A DNA stretch of 6,783 bases from NCBI GenBank assembly GCA_009787675.1, contig WQSU01000138.1, positions 1 through 6,783 of the forward strand. The letters run 5' to 3'. Below are positions 5,704 through 6,783 of this stretch, piece by piece; position 1 is the first letter of the stretch, and each line of letters starts with the position of its first letter. Made by a program: the position numbers and the translations under genes. Source of the DNA: Lentimicrobiaceae bacterium (GTDB lineage Bacteria; Bacteroidota; Bacteroidia; Bacteroidales; WCHB1-69). Under the pieces are notes generated by a model. The model was not told the origin of the DNA and did not search any database. It saw only the letters and a list, made by a program, of their open reading frames with translations.

Positions 5704-5721
5704 CCCTTTATCTTTTATATC

Positions 5722-6783
5722 ATGAAAAAAGCATTTAAAATTCTTGGAATCACATTATTGTCAATCATTGGGATGTTGTTGATTGGCTTGGTTGTTTTAG
5801 CAGTAAATAGCCCCGGCAAATTAGAATCGTTAAAAGACAGTGCTGGAGCAGAGATTGTTGGCTCGTTTGTAGAGAAAAACTATATTGAAATTGGAGGCAT
5901 TCAACAAGGTTTCTTCATTCGTGCTGAAAATCCTGAAAATCCGGTTATTTTGTTTTTGCACGGAGGTCCTGGTAGCCCCGAATTGCCTATGTTTATTCCT
6001 TACAAAGGTTCCGAGCGTTTAGAAAAGTACTTCACTGTTTGTTATTGGGAGCAACGGGGCGCAGGAATGAGCTTCAACCATTCGATTGATCCAGCCACAA
6101 TGACTGTAGCGCAAATGGTGGAAGACACACGTCAGATGACGGAATATCTGCAACACCGTTTCAATCAAGAGAAAATATACCTGATAGGGCATTCTTGGGG
6201 TTCCTATCTCGGAGTAAAAACCATTGAAAAATATCCCGAAAACTATTTTGCATATATCGGTATCGGGCAGGTAAGCAATCAAATAGAATCAGAAAAATTG
6301 GCTTACGATTATATGCTACAACATGCAACAGAAATAAACGATAAATCGGCTGTCAAGAACCTGAAAAAGTTTGATAAAAACGCCCCCGATTTTTCAAAAA
6401 ATCTTGACTACATGATGAGTATCCGCTCTTCCTTGATGAATAAATATGGTATCGGATTTGCGCACAAAGAGATTATTTCCATAATGGATATGGCAAAATT
6501 AATATTGTCTTTCAAAGGATATACTTTATCTGAAAAGATTAATTATTTGAAAGGGATGAATTTTTCACAAACATCACTATGGGATTTAGTTGTTGAAGAC
6601 AATTTATTTGAATCTTCTACTACGTTCAATGTTCCTGTATATATCACACATGGCAAATACGATTATCAGGTATCTTATACATTGGCTCATGAGTGGTTTG
6701 ACAAAATAGAAGCGCCACAAAAAGCATTTTTTACATTTGAAAATTCGGCTCACGGCACCATCATAGAAGAACCTGAAAAATTT
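5722..6783 (+). CDS. Membrane-anchored alpha/beta hydrolase, proline iminopeptidase-like (3' end outside the window)
   Basis: The frame is open from the ATG at 5722 to the window edge (354 codons, no stop). Residues 7-29 form one hydrophobic helix after MKKAFK, so the enzyme is probably anchored with its catalytic domain outside the cytoplasm. The alpha/beta hydrolase core shows the oxyanion segment HGGPGS (80-85), WEQRGAGMS (109-117, the counterpart of DQRGxGxS in prolyl aminopeptidases), nucleophile elbow GHSWGS with Ser158, acid Asp314 in HGKYDYQV, and base His344 in NSAHGTIIEEPEKF. The complete triad and HGGPG motif place it in the S33 peptidase-like group, which releases N-terminal proline or hydrolyses related small substrates; the exact substrate is unknown. 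A helical cap lies between Ser158 and Asp314. In the family, EEPEKF lies close to the end, so little is missing. There is no Shine-Dalgarno site and no convincing -7 box upstream. Confidence 0.9.
   Translation, partial: MKKAFKILGITLLSIIGMLLIGLVVLAVNSPGKLESLKDSAGAEIVGSFVEKNYIEIGGIQQGFFIRAENPENPVILFLHGGPGSPELPMFIPYKGSERLEKYFTVCYWEQRGAGMSFNHSIDPATMTVAQMVEDTRQMTEYLQHRFNQEKIYLIGHSWGSYLGVKTIEKYPENYFAYIGIGQVSNQIESEKLAYDYMLQHATEINDKSAVKNLKKFDKNAPDFSKNLDYMMSIRSSLMNKYGIGFAHKEIISIMDMAKLILSFKGYTLSEKINYLKGMNFSQTSLWDLVVEDNLFESSTTFNVPVYITHGKYDYQVSYTLAHEWFDKIEAPQKAFFTFENSAHGTIIEEPEKF

Noticed and set aside
5709..5716. TATCTTTT as a -7 box for the hydrolase
   Set aside because: The final G of the consensus is missing, no -33 element lies at the right distance, and initiation would fall on the start codon itself.
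6019..6282. 87-codon minus-strand frame inside the hydrolase
   Set aside because: It is antisense to the catalytic core of a well-supported alpha/beta hydrolase and has no recognisable features.

Overview
The window looks like an accessory stretch of a Bacteroidota (Bacteroidetes) chromosome. The evidence is AT-rich genes, mostly absent Shine-Dalgarno sites, two matches to the Bacteroidetes -7 promoter box (TAnnTTTG), and protein families typical of that phylum: an AAA_14/DUF4143 ATPase ending in IPAWKWLL, a GAFTDA-type sigma-54 activator, and a DUF3791-DUF3990 gene pair. I cannot name the genus. All supported genes are on the + strand.

Layout. Bases 1-246 are the C-terminal end of an MscS-type mechanosensitive channel whose last residues look replaced by foreign sequence. 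A near-perfect 30-bp palindrome (259-288), with a degenerate upstream copy exactly 33 bp away, overlaps a promoter candidate for an ATPase gene (346-1596) of the AAA_14/DUF4143 family. Seven units of a 7-bp repeat (1607-1655) and a C7 run separate it from a two-component pair: an NtrC-family sigma-54-dependent response regulator (1663-3018) and, with no gap, a membrane histidine kinase (3019-4302). A promoter candidate (4391-4422) precedes a second module: a DUF3791 protein (4444-4680) overlapping by 4 bp a DUF3990 protein (4677-5381) with ADP-ribosyltransferase-like motifs and an extra C-terminal domain. A 72-codon ORF (5387-5605) follows that resembles only the tail of an N6-adenine DNA methyltransferase-like protein. 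After a hairpin-rich gap, an N-terminally membrane-anchored alpha/beta hydrolase of the proline iminopeptidase type (5722 to the window end) runs off the edge.

How it fits together. The regulator and kinase form one signalling operon; its targets are not visible here. The DUF3791/DUF3990 genes are translationally coupled and look like a toxin-antitoxin-like pair; that role is inferred. The ATPase with its operator-like palindrome looks like a self-contained, possibly mobile or selfish cassette that landed at the 3' end of the mscS-like gene. The methyltransferase tail beside DUF3990 suggests replacement of an older DNA-modification locus, so the region shows signs of repeated turnover. No stretch longer than 300 bases lacks a gene, and I see no tRNA, rRNA, CRISPR array or transposase.
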